A stretch of 64,000 bases of DNA, taken from the NCBI GenBank assembly GCA_000023185.1, contig CP001626.1, forward strand, positions 62,001-126,000, read 5' to 3'. The DNA is from Rhizobium leguminosarum bv. trifolii WSM1325 (GTDB lineage: Bacteria > Pseudomonadota > Alphaproteobacteria > Rhizobiales > Rhizobiaceae). Positions within the stretch are counted from its first letter, which is position 1, and every line of letters starts with the position of its first letter. A program made the translations under genes and the position numbers. Shown in pieces: positions 20,003 to 29,662 of this stretch. Under the pieces are notes generated by a model. It saw only the letters and a program-made list of their open reading frames with translations, made no database searches and was not told the DNA's origin.

Positions 20003-21262
20003 TCACGTCGCCAACGCCTGCTGCCTCCGCCGCAGCCTGGGCCATAGGATCAACCAGCTCACCAAAGCAAGGTTGACGCAGTTCCAAAGGAAGCCATGCA
20101 GGAAAGCCAGGCGGTAAGAGCCGGTGGCGTCGAAAATATAACCAGCGGCCAAGCCCCCACAAGCCATGCCAAGTACGGTCGCCATTAACACCAGGCTGAT
20201 GCGGATACCCGCCTCACGTGGCGGCAGATATTTCCGAATGATCACGGCATACATCGGAACTATACCACCCTGAAATAGCCCGAACAGGCCGGAGATCACA
20301 TAGAGCGACGACTTGCTGTTGAAATACAGATATAGCAGCAGCGCTGCCGCCTGCATCGAGGAACCGAGGATCAACATCGGCCCTGCACCGATCCGATCGG
20401 CGACCGCCCCGGACGCCAAGCGGCTGACGACACCCAGTCCAAGCATCAAGGCGATGATCTGCGTGCCCACCGCCACACCGTAGCCGAGATCCCCGCAATA
20501 TGCGACGATATGGACCTGCGGCATTGACATTGCCATGCAGCACGCAAAGCCCGCGACGACAAGGACGACCTGCAACGCGTTCGGGCTTAGGCCGAGTTCG
20601 TTGCGTGCTGCTTCGGTTACCGCCTCGGCCTGGACATAGGTTACGGTCTGTAGACGCCGCTTCAACAGCAGACCGATGGGCACCATTACCAGTGGGATGA
20701 AAATGCCGATTCCGACATGGGTTGCACGCCAGCCCTGGGTCGTCTGGAAATGCTCGATAGCCATCGGCCAAACCGCCCCGGAAAGATAGCTGCCCGAGGC
20801 CGCAAAGGCGACTGCGAGCGCCCGGTGCCTGCTAAACCAAAGAGAAAGGTCGGATATCAACGGCGCGAAGCCGGCAGCTGATCCAAGGCCGATTACCAGC
20901 GAGAAGGCTGCGAACTGCCAAATATTGGTGGTAAGGGCAGCCAGGATGTAGCCAACGCAAAGCAGGAACGCGCCGATCAGCACTGGCACGACGATGCCGA
21001 CCCGATCGGCCAGACGCCCCATTACAACCCCGCCAAAGGCAAAGCCAAGCATCGTGCAGGTATAGGGAAGCGAGGCACCGCCGCGCACCGTGTCGAACTC
21101 GACTTGCAGGGTTGGAAGAAGCACCACGACGGACCAATTGCCGACGCAGGCAGCGGTGCCGAGGATCAACGTGAGTACCAGCCGCCACCAGGCATACCCA
21201 GAGTCGACGTCGCCAGAATCGGACCCACCTGTCGCAGTCATCCGCTTTTCAAACATGGCCAC
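20003..21262 (-). CDS. Major facilitator superfamily transporter
   Basis: A 419-residue MFS protein with about twelve membrane helices. The loop 2-3 motif is GRLADRVGI and the family closing loop reads SRLASGAVADRIGAGP in the second half. The sequence style resembles monocarboxylate/oxalate-formate-type porters rather than the NicT type. Since no other carrier for the pyridine acid lies inside the nic unit, it may import nicotinate or export an intermediate, but this rests only on proximity (about 1 kb from nicR, opposite strand). Confidence 0.85.
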   Translation of the reverse strand: MAMFEKRMTATGGSDSGDVDSGYAWWRLVLTLILGTAACVGNWSVVVLLPTLQVEFDTVRGGASLPYTCTMLGFAFGGVVMGRLADRVGIVVPVLIGAFLLCVGYILAALTTNIWQFAAFSLVIGLGSAAGFAPLISDLSLWFSRHRALAVAFAASGSYLSGAVWPMAIEHFQTTQGWRATHVGIGIFIPLVMVPIGLLLKRRLQTVTYVQAEAVTEAARNELGLSPNALQVVLVVAGFACCMAMSMPQVHIVAYCGDLGYGVAVGTQIIALMLGLGVVSRLASGAVADRIGAGPMLILGSSMQAAALLLYLYFNSKSSLYVISGLFGLFQGGIVPMYAVIIRKYLPPREAGIRISLVLMATVLGMACGGLAAGYIFDATGSYRLAFLHGFLWNCVNLALVSWLILWPRLRRRQQALAT

Positions 21263-22243
21263 GGCGAGAACTCCTCAGGGTCCTATTATGAACTGAACGC
21301 TCTCGACCAATGCCAAGTGCATTCGTCTCGTATGACGAGCTTCGGTGCGTTGAATACCTGATTGACGAGCCCATCCTCAAGCCCCCGCCATCAAATCGCG
21401 CCGCAATCTTCGCAATCTCCGGCGGCGAGGCATCGAGCCGCTTGAGCTCCGCGTCGAGCAGTATCGGGCTATACGGTTCAGCATTAAAAAGAGGCGCTGC
21501 AAGCTCGCCAGTTCCGTCTGGCTGAGGCCGAGATCGAAGGTCATTAAGGAATTCGGCTAGGAAGGTCAAATCTCGCCTCAAGGATACGATGTAAAAGGCC
21601 TTGTTCCACGCGTCCGCCAACCGAGAGCCCGCCCTGGCGAGTTACTCGTCCGCAATCACCTCGGATCGAGGGGCGCATTGATCGATGATGTCCCCTCGGC
21701 ACTGCCATCGACGAATTATTGCGGGTGAGTCGGACTTCGGTCCGATGGTAGAAAGCAATCTCTCTGCTAATTTCCGTTCCGCTGAGACTGCAAAACTCAG
21801 CACGAAAAGGGTGTCTGCCCCTGATCCGGAGCACCCTTTTCAAACTCGCTTTCGGCAGTCCCCATTAGCCCTCGGCGCCGATGGTTCGCGGGCGGCCAAC
21901 CTCCCAGTTGATTAGGATAGGTAATCTGCGAGTGAGTTCCAACGACGGCTGCCGAAACCCGGATCGTGTCTCGCGAGTCCTGCTCGAGGTCGTGACCTGG
22001 CTTGCTGCGGCTATACACTGACAAGAGCCGCTCCAACAGGCATGCGAACACTATATACCGACGCGCATCGAACCCAAACTTAGTCTCCACGGTCACGAGT
22101 ATGGGCAAGGTTCGGACGGATCGCTTCTTGCACGGTAACACGATTTCATGATCCAGGCTTGCTTATGACATGATTTCGAGCGCCATTGATTTTCCGACAC
22201 GCCGGCTTTCTGCCACGCGTTCAATCGCCAGTCAGGAACACAC
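21263..22243. other. Largely non-coding region with a perfect inverted repeat
   Basis: Nearly 1 kb upstream of the antiporter gene. A minus-strand frame at 21249-21620 (123 codons) overlaps the MFS start and lacks a recognisable family. A perfect 10-bp inverted repeat, GAAAAGGGTG (21804-21813) and CACCCTTTTC (21832-21841) with an 18-base centre, is the only clear structure. The stretch 22140-22243 should hold the promoter of the antiporter gene. Confidence 0.4.
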
Positions 22244-23383
22244 ATGAACGTACTGAAAGCCGGCGTCGCAAGCGAGACACATCACCCGGCAATCCCGACG
22301 TGGACGTGGCTCTCCCCGCTCTTGGCATCCCTGCTTCTCGCCGTGAAGTTTCTCCACTTCGTTCCCTCCGACGGTCCGGTGGTCCTTGTTCTTGCCGGTA
22401 TCCTGCTTGCCGCCGCCGTCTTTAGCGCAGTTCACCACGCGGAAGTCCTCGCGCTTAAGCTCGGCGAGCCATTTGGTTCGATCCTGTTGGCAATCGCTGT
22501 CACGGTCATCGAAGTCGCATTGATCGTCTCGATTATGGTGTCCGGGGCTGAAGGCAGCGGCTCCGTCGCGCGGGATACCGTGTTCGCTGCCGTGATGATC
22601 GTGCTTAATGGCGTCGTCGGGCTTTGTCTGATCATGGGAGGAAGCCGGCACTTCGAGCAGTCGTTCCAGCTTAAGGGTGCGTCCTCCGCCCTAGCGGTGC
22701 TCGGCACCCTCGCCGCCTTGGCGTTGATCCTCCCAAATCACACGCTGACAGTTCTCGGCCCGTCTTATTCTCCACTCCAGGCGATGTTCATCGGCATCGT
22801 TTCTCTGATGCTCTGGGGCGTCTTCGTCTTCGTGCAAACGGTCAAGCATCGCGCCTACTTCTTGGATGCCCCCGCTGAAGATGTGATCGATGAGGACATG
22901 ACGGAGGGCTACCACCCGAAGCCTTCAGACCGGGAAGCCCAGGCATGCCTGGGTCTGTTGCTGGTTTCGCTCGTCGCCGTCGTTCTTCTGGCGAAGACCT
23001 TGTCGCCTTCTCTCGATGCGGCCATCGATCTTGCCGGACTGCCGCACACCTTTGTCGGCGTGGTCATCGCCGCGATCGTGCTTTTGCCGGAAGGGATTGC
23101 CGCAGCGAAATCCGCCCTCAAGAACCAGCTTCAGAACAGCATCAACTTAGCTCTCGGATCGGCCATCGCGAGTATCGGGTTGACCATACCCTCTGTCGCG
23201 GTGGTCTCGCTTGTTCTTGACCAGCAACTGGCCCTGGGCATCTCGGCCGCGAACACGACGCTGCTAGTGCTTACCTTGTTCGTGAGCACCCTGACCCTGG
23301 GAACCGGCCGCACGACGGTGCTACAAGGGGCGATCCATCTGGTGATATTTGCCGTGTTCTTGCTGGTTTCGGCGATCCCCTAG
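22244..23383 (+). CDS. chaA: ChaA-type calcium(sodium)/proton antiporter
   Basis: A 379-residue inner-membrane cation antiporter of the CaCA superfamily. It has about eleven membrane helices and the two alpha-repeat motifs: GEPFGSILLAIAVTVIEVALI near residue 75 with its essential Glu, and LLPEGIAAAKSALKN near 275 followed by SINLALGSAIASIG. Between the halves is an acidic cytoplasmic loop (DAPAEDVIDEDMTE). Length and arrangement agree with E. coli ChaA (366 residues). It stands alone, not in an operon. The likely task is removal of sodium or calcium in exchange for protons at high pH or salt. Confidence 0.88.
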   Translation: MNVLKAGVASETHHPAIPTWTWLSPLLASLLLAVKFLHFVPSDGPVVLVLAGILLAAAVFSAVHHAEVLALKLGEPFGSILLAIAVTVIEVALIVSIMVSGAEGSGSVARDTVFAAVMIVLNGVVGLCLIMGGSRHFEQSFQLKGASSALAVLGTLAALALILPNHTLTVLGPSYSPLQAMFIGIVSLMLWGVFVFVQTVKHRAYFLDAPAEDVIDEDMTEGYHPKPSDREAQACLGLLLVSLVAVVLLAKTLSPSLDAAIDLAGLPHTFVGVVIAAIVLLPEGIAAAKSALKNQLQNSINLALGSAIASIGLTIPSVAVVSLVLDQQLALGISAANTTLLVLTLFVSTLTLGTGRTTVLQGAIHLVIFAVFLLVSAIP

Positions 23384-24027
23384 GGCTGCTTCGCGAGCTT
23401 TGCTGCGCTATCAGGGTCCGGACGGCGGCGTCGAGGGCCGGTTCCTTTCATGGGACAGGAGGAAATCGGGCGGGTACCGCCTTGGCAAACCGCACCCGCG
23501 CGTCCCGTACGGCGCGGCGCCGATGCTGCGCCCACAATATCGTCAAAGCTGTCCCCGCCAACTGTAACAATGATGACCGCCACCCTTATGCCTACCGCGC
23601 CACATGATCTGAATGTAGATGAGGCGTAACGCATTGAAACCATGGTTAACAGCCCGTTAACCAGAAGCTATATCTCAGATTACTTCCACCACCTCATTGC
23701 CTTTTCTTCAGTGTCGTCGGGATCCGACGACGATCATTGACGATCGGCGGGGTGACTATTTGCCGAAAAACCTATCCTGGAGCTCGAAGGAGCGATTGAA
23801 TTCCAAGGCTTGCGGACGCTTGATGGACTTGCGCTGAGAGCCAGGGAATGCCACCGCCTGATGAGACCAATGACCGCTGAACGATAAGAACGAGCACAGA
23901 GAAAACAACCGCTTTCATCCCTAAAGCCTATTCGATCGCGAGGCGGGCCGCGAGAGTGGAAGAAATCGCTCCGCCACAGTGGACCTCACCCGGGCAGGCA
24001 CAAAACGGGTACCCGCCTCCCCTCCCC
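23384..24027. other. Intergenic region downstream of repC with two inverted repeats
   Basis: No gene is supported in these 644 bases. Two inverted repeats stand out: GGTTAAC/GTTAACC with a 5-base centre at 23644-23662, and GTCGTCGG/CCGACGAC with a 3-base centre at 23713-23731. The AT-richer part near 23630-23700 contrasts with the surroundings. Replicon accessory sites (termination, extra partition or protein binding) are possible but unproven. Confidence 0.4.
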
Positions 24028-25332
24028 TCAGCTCGCATAGCGCCGCACTCCACCATTCGCCCGCGCGAGCGCCATCAGCATAGGGCCGATTGCAAACTCG
24101 CCTCTTTCGGTCCTTCGGGTCAGATCTCTGAGATAACCGCCGGGCGAGTTGATGTGTCCTCCCCTTTCCAGGATGCAGGCGATCACGGTGGCGGCGTTTT
24201 CCGGCCCCATGCCCGAGCAGGCTTCCTCATAGGCTGAGGGACTGACGCCGAGCATCGAGCGCACGACGACGGCCGCCGACATCAGGTCTCGCCAATTACC
24301 GATGCTTCCGCCGGGCCCATAGTCGAGAATACTGGGGCAGGCTTGAAGGACGAGGCCGAGCGGGAAGGATTTCAGGCCTGGTCCGGCGCCCGGATCGGCC
24401 GCGCCTCCAGCCCTGTTGCTCATCCGGCCGGAAGGCTTTTGCTGTTTCAATCTTCGTTCGTCCGAGGGCCCGGCGTTCGGGTCGTTATCGGCCGCTGCCC
24501 TTTCGCCCTGCTTCGTTTCGAAGCTTGGTTCAAGTTCATAATTGGAGTCGGGATTTGAATTCTGTTTGTGATGCTCAATTTGAGACTCATTGGCGTCTAT
24601 TTTTTGTGTTTTTATCCGTCTTTCCAGCATGTTGACGACCTCTGCACGCAGCAGCCCCATCTCGTCGAGCAGCGGTGCCAGGTCTTCGGCGGTCGCCACG
24701 CGTGGAATTCGGGTAAGAAGCGTGCGAAACATCGCCGAAATGCCTTCCCAATCGCCGGAAATCTCTTCGTCGAGCGCTGTCGTGATCAATTTGGAAATGT
24801 CGCGCCGGCACAGCGTCAGGCGTTCCCTGGTCACCCGTAACAGCTCCCGGTCGGCAACCGCCTGAGCAGCCAGACTTTCGATTTCGACAGCACGCGCCAG
24901 AAGCGGTGCGACGCTGAAGCCGAAGGCATCGCCGATGGCCCCTGCCCTGTCGCGGCGCGCATAGCGCTTTCCATTCGGGCTGTCCTTGCGCAGGATCAGG
25001 CCGGCCTCGACCAGGACGGCAAGATGCCGCCTGAGGGTTGCCGGCGTCATGCCGCGGGCGCGCAACGAAAGCTGCGAATTCGACGGGAAGACGATCAGTC
25101 CCTTTTCCTCGGAGATTTCGTCGTCAGGGTAGAATGTCAGAAGAGCGTCGAGCACCGTCAGCGCCCGATCGGTGACGCCGAGCGCCGGCCGTGCTTCGCA
25201 GATCGCCCTGAACAGCTTCCATTTGCTGCGTTTCATTCCCGGCTCGATGGTCTCGGCCAGGTGCTGGCTTGCCAGCATGCCAAGCGACATCGGCCGCCGC
25301 CCAAAGGGCGTCGTCACATATCCACTCTCCAT
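24028..25332 (-). CDS. repC: Replication initiator RepC
   Basis: A 434-residue initiator of the repABC replicon. Residues 1-150 contain the conserved N-terminal winged-helix region (KLFRAICEARPALGVTDRALTVLDALLTFYP, FPSNSQLSLRARGMTPATLRRHL). A variable hydrophilic linker follows at about 245-320. The C-terminal domain (SIGNWRDLMSAAVVVRSMLGVSPSAY, GGYLRDLT) is also conserved. AGGTGAAGG precedes the ATG. It is third in the repA-repB-repC operon, separated from repB by 154 bases carrying an antisense RNA gene that limits RepC synthesis. The origin is expected within this gene. Confidence 0.96.
   Translation of the reverse strand: MESGYVTTPFGRRPMSLGMLASQHLAETIEPGMKRSKWKLFRAICEARPALGVTDRALTVLDALLTFYPDDEISEEKGLIVFPSNSQLSLRARGMTPATLRRHLAVLVEAGLILRKDSPNGKRYARRDRAGAIGDAFGFSVAPLLARAVEIESLAAQAVADRELLRVTRERLTLCRRDISKLITTALDEEISGDWEGISAMFRTLLTRIPRVATAEDLAPLLDEMGLLRAEVVNMLERRIKTQKIDANESQIEHHKQNSNPDSNYELEPSFETKQGERAAADNDPNAGPSDERRLKQQKPSGRMSNRAGGAADPGAGPGLKSFPLGLVLQACPSILDYGPGGSIGNWRDLMSAAVVVRSMLGVSPSAYEEACSGMGPENAATVIACILERGGHINSPGGYLRDLTRRTERGEFAIGPMLMALARANGGVRRYAS
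24530..24620. other. AT-rich stretch inside repC, probable oriV
   Basis: Within repC the bases from about 24530 to 24620 are clearly richer in A and T than the flanks and encode the polar linker (KTQKIDANESQIEHHKQNSN). In characterised repABC plasmids the origin lies in an AT-rich stretch at this place in repC. The assignment is by analogy only. Confidence 0.45.
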
Positions 25333-25427
25333 TTGCCTTCACCTCAGTTTAGGCAAAAGAAATCTGCTCACCAAAAAGCGGCGCCAAGACTCTTGACTGT
25401 GATTCGTGGAAATGCGATTCTCGATCT

Positions 25428-25482
25428 GCTAGGAATACGAGGAAGGCTTCCACGACCGCGTCGTTGGGGCCTTTTTCTTTTG
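25428..25482 (+). ncRNA. repABC counter-transcribed RNA (ctRNA/incA)
   Basis: Between repB and repC, on the strand opposite the operon, there is a -35 TTGACT (25393-25398), a 17-base spacer and a -10-like GATTCT (25416-25421). About 45 bases later is a terminator-type hairpin (AGGC...CCACGAC, loop, GTCGTTGG...GCCT, 25444-25472) followed by TTTTTCTTT. This is the standard place and form of the small antisense RNA that represses repC and sets copy number and incompatibility. The exact 5' end is estimated from the -10. Confidence 0.65.
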
Positions 25483-25486
25483 CGGT

Positions 25487-26467
25487 CTACTCTCCTTGCT
25501 GAATGTTTCGGCCTCGATAAGCCTTGTAGAGATCCGTCAGGCTTTCGGAGAGGAAATCTCCAAACCCGACCGCATCCTTGGCCTTCAAAGCAAGTGTAAA
25601 AGTTCGTCCATCGCTCCGCAGGTCGGCGGCAACGGACTTATCGTCGGCAATCCATTTGCTCGCACGAACCTGTTTCGATGGAGCTGACCTGCCTGATGCC
25701 TTGATATGCGTCAGCAGGACGTTAAACCGATCGTCGCCTGTCTTCGCGTTGAATTCTTCGGTTCCGAGGAAGGCACGTGCCCTCTCCAGATTCGACGGCC
25801 GCTCCAGCAGGGTCTTCAGCTCATACCAGCGATCACGTCCAATGCCCTTGGCTGCTCCGACCGCATCCAGCAATTCGCGAGGCATGCTCGCCACCGCCAG
25901 CATCTTCGATAGGGTCGCCCTGTCCACCGAGAGTGCCGAGAGAACAATTGCGTTGTCACCATCGAAGTGAAGCCGGGCGATCTCACTCGCGAACATCGCC
26001 TTCTCAAAAAATGACAGATTGGCGCGCGCCGAATTCTCTTGCCCCTGCGCGACGAGATGATCGCTATCTTTCAGGTCTTTGACGACTGCACGGACGTTTC
26101 TTCCGAGCGCCCTTGCCGCTCGAAGACGTCGGTGCCCGAACACCACCATATAGCGCTCGGAATCCTTGGGGTGAGGCCGCACCAGGATCGGGCTGGCCTG
26201 CCCCCGCTCCCGAATTGCCGAAAGCAATTCGTTGAACTCCTGTTCGTCCTCCTCAATGCGATCGCGCACGAACGATGCATCGACCAGATCCGGGTTCAGT
26301 TCGATGACAGTCTCGCCCTCCAGCAGCTTGTCTGCACGGGCCGCCATCTCATCGATGGAATTCAGGATCGACTTAGAAGCGCCCCGGATGGTGTAATCAA
26401 GCACTGCCCGGTTGCTGTCGGTCGGCGTGTCGCTCATCACATTGGCGAATGGGTTTTTCCGAGCCAT
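25487..26467 (-). CDS. repB: Partition protein RepB (ParB family)
   Basis: A 326-residue centromere-binding protein. The ParB/Srx-like domain includes IRERGQASPILVRPHP and the box VVFGHRRLRAARALGR (near residue 110), with QGQENSARANLSFFEKAMFA after it. A helix-turn-helix follows (LSALSVDRATLSKMLAVASMP). The N-terminus MARKNPFANVM is typical for rhizobial RepB. It binds parS-like sites, two of which flank repA here, and works with RepA in segregation and in repression of the operon. Confidence 0.95.
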   Translation of the reverse strand: MARKNPFANVMSDTPTDSNRAVLDYTIRGASKSILNSIDEMAARADKLLEGETVIELNPDLVDASFVRDRIEEDEQEFNELLSAIRERGQASPILVRPHPKDSERYMVVFGHRRLRAARALGRNVRAVVKDLKDSDHLVAQGQENSARANLSFFEKAMFASEIARLHFDGDNAIVLSALSVDRATLSKMLAVASMPRELLDAVGAAKGIGRDRWYELKTLLERPSNLERARAFLGTEEFNAKTGDDRFNVLLTHIKASGRSAPSKQVRASKWIADDKSVAADLRSDGRTFTLALKAKDAVGFGDFLSESLTDLYKAYRGRNIQQGE

Positions 26468-26522
26468 ATCGCTATCCTCGAAGCCACGTTATCGGGTTGT
26501 TTCGACTGCAGAATCTTGCTGT

Positions 26523-26538
26523 TTTGACGGCGGTCAAC
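26523..26538 (-). promoter_or_regulatory. parS-like site between repA and repB
   Basis: Read on the minus strand the site is GTTGACCGCCGTCAAA, which fits the repABC partition-site consensus GTTNNCNGCNGNNAAC except for the last base. It lies in the 75-base repA-repB gap, the usual place for parS in this plasmid family. A near-identical site is at 27920. Confidence 0.65.
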
Positions 26539-26542
26539 ATCA

Positions 26543-27754
26543 TTAGAGCCTCCCCCAAGCCCTATGGATCAATCCTTGGATCTCGAAATTGACGGCATCC
26601 ATGCATTCGATCGCGCGGTCATAGGTTTCTCGCGTGAAATTTGAGCGATCGAGCTCGTAGAGGGTGCGTTTCGTCAAGCCGGCATCGGAGATCGCCGTTG
26701 TCTTCACCATTGGGCTCTTGAGGATTTCCTCGGCAAACATCGATTGCATGAAGCCCAGCATCTGCACCTGCGGAACATCCGTTGGCTCAAATCTGGTGAT
26801 CAGGTAACGGAGCCAGTCCATACGCACATTGGCGCCAGCCTTTTTGATTGTCTTGGTGATATTGCCGAGCATGAGCAGGAATTGCGACATCGACATCAGG
26901 TCCAACATTTGCGGATGGACTGTAATCAAGACGGAGGTCGCGGCAGTGAGCGCGGTTAAGGTGAGATATCCCAGTTGCGGAGGGCAATCGACCACCACGA
27001 CGTCGTAGCGGCTGTCAACCTCCTCGAGCGACTTGCCGAGACGCGTGAAGAAGCGCTTCCCATCCGTGCCAGCCTGCATCGCAAGGGGCGTGTCGTATTC
27101 ATACTCCTGCAATTCCAGATTCGCCGGGACAATATCGAGGCCAGGGAAATTGGTCGGCAGAATGACGTCGGCAATCGACTTGCGCTCGTCATCATAGCGT
27201 ATCGCATCGTAGAGCGAGGGATTTCGATCAAGCTCCGGCTGGAAACCGTGCAGAGCCGAGAGCGACGCCTGTGGGTCAAGATCGATGGCAAGCACGCGGT
27301 GTCCGGTAAGCGCCAAGTGCTGGGCAAGGTGAGCCGTGGTGGTCGTCTTGCCAGAGCCTCCCTTAAAGTTGACGACTGCAATGACCTGCAATTTATCGCC
27401 CGGCTTGCGGTGAGGAACATATTTCTTAGCTTCGGACTTGCCCGTCCTGTCCAGAAAAAATCGCAGCTCCAACATCTGTTCGGCAGTGTAGTATCTGCGA
27501 TTTCCCGACGTTGTGATCGGCTTCGGGCCCTTGCCGTCGAGATAGAGGCGCTTCAAATTGCTCGGGGTGACGCCAAGATAGTGCGCGACCTCCGCGAGCG
27601 AAAACTGGCGCAAGTTCTTTTTCGCGTTCGGGGGAAAGTTCTCCAGACGCAGTTGATCGAGCTTGCGCGAGATTTCCGCACCTTGCATCAGGATCTTGTC
27701 GTCAAACTCAAACGACGGTAGCGGGCTAAACGCGTTCATTGTGCCTTGGACCAT
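26543..27754 (-). CDS. repA: Partition ATPase RepA (ParA family)
   Basis: A 403-residue ParA-type Walker ATPase. The N-terminal 110 residues carry a helix-turn-helix (SLAEVAHYLGVTPSNLKRLY) that autoregulates the operon. The deviant Walker A is NFKGGSGKTTTTAHLAQHL near residue 130, the A' motif is LAIDLDPQASLSALHG, and Walker B is VVVDCPPQLGYLT. It is the first gene of the repABC operon and moves RepB-parS complexes along the nucleoid. Upstream is an inverted repeat that is a likely operator. Confidence 0.96.
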   Translation of the reverse strand: MVQGTMNAFSPLPSFEFDDKILMQGAEISRKLDQLRLENFPPNAKKNLRQFSLAEVAHYLGVTPSNLKRLYLDGKGPKPITTSGNRRYYTAEQMLELRFFLDRTGKSEAKKYVPHRKPGDKLQVIAVVNFKGGSGKTTTTAHLAQHLALTGHRVLAIDLDPQASLSALHGFQPELDRNPSLYDAIRYDDERKSIADVILPTNFPGLDIVPANLELQEYEYDTPLAMQAGTDGKRFFTRLGKSLEEVDSRYDVVVVDCPPQLGYLTLTALTAATSVLITVHPQMLDLMSMSQFLLMLGNITKTIKKAGANVRMDWLRYLITRFEPTDVPQVQMLGFMQSMFAEEILKSPMVKTTAISDAGLTKRTLYELDRSNFTRETYDRAIECMDAVNFEIQGLIHRAWGRL

Positions 27755-27777
27755 TCTGTCGATAAAATCACCAAAAC

Positions 27778-27802
27778 CGGAGATATGTCGTCATTATCTC
27801 CG
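27778..27802. promoter_or_regulatory. Inverted repeat in the repA promoter region
   Basis: The arms CGGAGATA (27778-27785) and TATCTCCG (27795-27802) are perfectly complementary with a 9-base centre, 24 bp upstream of the repA start. RepA/RepB autorepression of repABC operons acts on such sites, so this is the best operator candidate. A second, imperfect pair GCGTTAAC/GTCAACGC lies at 27829-27849. Confidence 0.5.
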
Positions 27803-27919
27803 ATTCTCTGAGTCTCACAAGGGAAATAGCGTTAACAGGAAGTCAACGCACAGCAGAACTGCAGGTCATAGCGATTCTCTCTTAAAGGGAAGGTCGTGAT
27901 CTCCTTATTCACAGATCAT

Positions 27920-27935
27920 GTTGACTGCCGTCAAA
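27920..27935 (+). promoter_or_regulatory. parS-like site upstream of repA
   Basis: The 16-mer GTTGACTGCCGTCAAA differs from the site between repA and repB at a single base and deviates from the consensus GTTNNCNGCNGNNAAC only at the last position. The two copies therefore flank repA in opposite orientation, about 1.4 kb apart. Confidence 0.6.
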
Positions 27936-28163
27936 ACGGTGGATTTTGATAACAAACGCAATAGCTTAAGAGTTCAATCCCTTGAGGTCCCTGTTGGCGG
28001 TGTCCAAATTCGTGTCGCGACGGCAATTTTGGAGAGGACGCCGACAACCGCCCGATCGCCTGGCGCCAAGTCAGAGACCAGGCGAATCGGGAGGGCTCGC
28101 ATACCTTCTCGCAAGCGGAAGAACTTAGTCCATCTGAAGCACCATAACCGCGTCTGGCCGTAC

Positions 28164-28575
28164 TGATGGACATCGACCACACCGCGGAAAGGAATGGCGA
28201 CGGGTTGCTTGAGAAGCGGCGAGGCGAGCGTCCGACATCTATTATGGTGGTTTCTTCGGCTCGCGCTCGAAGGGCTGGGCGGATGGACTGGGCAAGCACG
28301 CGATCAATCCACAGCAACGGTTTGCCTATGCGACGGGAAAGAACGCCTCCGATATCGCGCTGGTGATCGATGCGATGGACCTGTTGCACAATGCCCCTTT
28401 TTGACGGTTCTGCCCGATCTCGTCGGAGATCGATTTCACCCGACTGCCCGCCCGGGTCCGAGAGAAGGGCGTCGATGTTTTCACCTGCAACGAGCAGAAG
28501 ACCGGCCGAAAGGCCCGCCTGGCCTGCCAGCGGTTCATCTACACCGAGAACGTTCTTCCCCGGGCGAAACCATAG
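28164..28575 (+). pseudogene. NYN-domain (LabA/DUF88) protein, frameshifted remnant
   Basis: Reading across frames gives the conserved core of NYN-domain ribonuclease-like proteins: GFFGSRSKGWADGLGKHAIN, TGKNASDIALVIDAMDLLH, then after a frame change FCPISSEIDFTRLPARVREK and CQRFIYTENVLPRAKP before a stop at 28573. The N-terminal part (MDIDHTAERNGDGLLE) is in yet another frame. At least two single-base shifts break the gene, and the segment expected to carry IYGDF is altered. It is a decayed gene and should give no full product. Confidence 0.7.
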
Positions 28576-29662
28576 ACGAGCAGAGCCCAGCGCCTGCCGA
28601 CAAGCCGGGAGCGGCCGAGGCGGAAGGTGGAGCAGGGCAGGAGAGCGATGCGCCTGTCAACCGTGTCAGGCGCATGCGGTCCGAGCACCTCAAAGATCCG
28701 TCCGGCGGAGTTTAGCTTCAACCGACCGCCATGCCCGTGCTTGGGATCTTCTTGGCGCTTGATCGGATCCCAAAGGTGATGAGCCACGAATTTTGGGGAG
28801 CAACGGTTCCGGCACCTGGCAGGGGAGGGGAGGGGGAGAGCGCTTGGAAAAAGGGGCACCAGGCTTCGAGGTAGGCGGGATCGGCGGCGAGTGCCTTTAA
28901 TTGGCCGGCGAGATGCTTGTGCCTTGCGACCTGCGCCGGATGTGCCGAGCTCAATCTGTTTGGAAGGCCGTGTTCGTCGTAGAGGTCCGTCATGGACGGA
29001 GGTCGGCCTAGACGGCGCCATGCGCCGGTCGGGGCCCGGGATCCCCGATCGTGTCGATCGGATGGCGGTTCTTCCGCTGCCCTAGTTCGATGCCGTAACC
29101 CTCAAGCGCTTGCTCAGGGAGCTTTTCAACCAGCCTATTGGTGCGCCGTGGGGCGAATGGGCCAGTTCCTTGGCCCTGGCGCAGAGGACGGAGAGCCGTT
29201 CGGAGATCGATTTGCGCTCAGCGCTACAGGTCGAAGATTTACATCTGAGCCTAAAGGTGGCTCATTGCCGATGCTTGCCTATGGGTGGAAGAAGTAATAA
29301 GCCATATCGCTTCTAGTTAACGCGGGATTTACCATACTTTCAATGTGTTATGATGTTGATAAGTAACCAAACGAGGCTGTGGCGCCCGATTTCCGACGCC
29401 GGCGCGGCATTACCGATCCGCGGCATTCGCTGGTTCGCATCGTCGAGACCGAGAGCTTGAAGGAAGTTCGTGCGATTCCAGTCGAAGGCAAGCCCTTTAC
29501 GATCGTTGCTGTAGGCGGCTCCGGCGCCTCGCATTGACGCGATGGCCTTGGTCCCGAAGCATTTGTTAGCTCCGGGCCGAGCTCGCTCCATGGGGAGATG
29601 GCGATGCAGTACCCTCGCTGACGACCTGATGCTCGCAAAAGCCAGAGCCTGGTGCTCTCGAT
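28576..29662. other. Degenerate region without a secure gene
   Basis: About 1.1 kb between the NYN remnant and the histidine kinase gene. A minus-strand frame 28718-28993 (91 codons, starting MTDLYDEHGLPNRL) and a plus-strand fragment near 29370-29537 (ITDPRHSLVRIVETES) look protein-like. Neither has a start signal plus family match. The region appears to consist of gene debris. Confidence 0.4.

Noticed and set aside
21249..21620. A 123-codon minus-strand frame overlapping the MFS start
   Set aside because: No family, no ribosome binding site, and it overlaps the well-supported MFS gene region.
28718..28993. A 91-codon minus-strand frame starting MTDLYDEHGL
   Set aside because: The first half looks protein-like but the second half does not, with no family match and decayed surroundings; left as gene debris.
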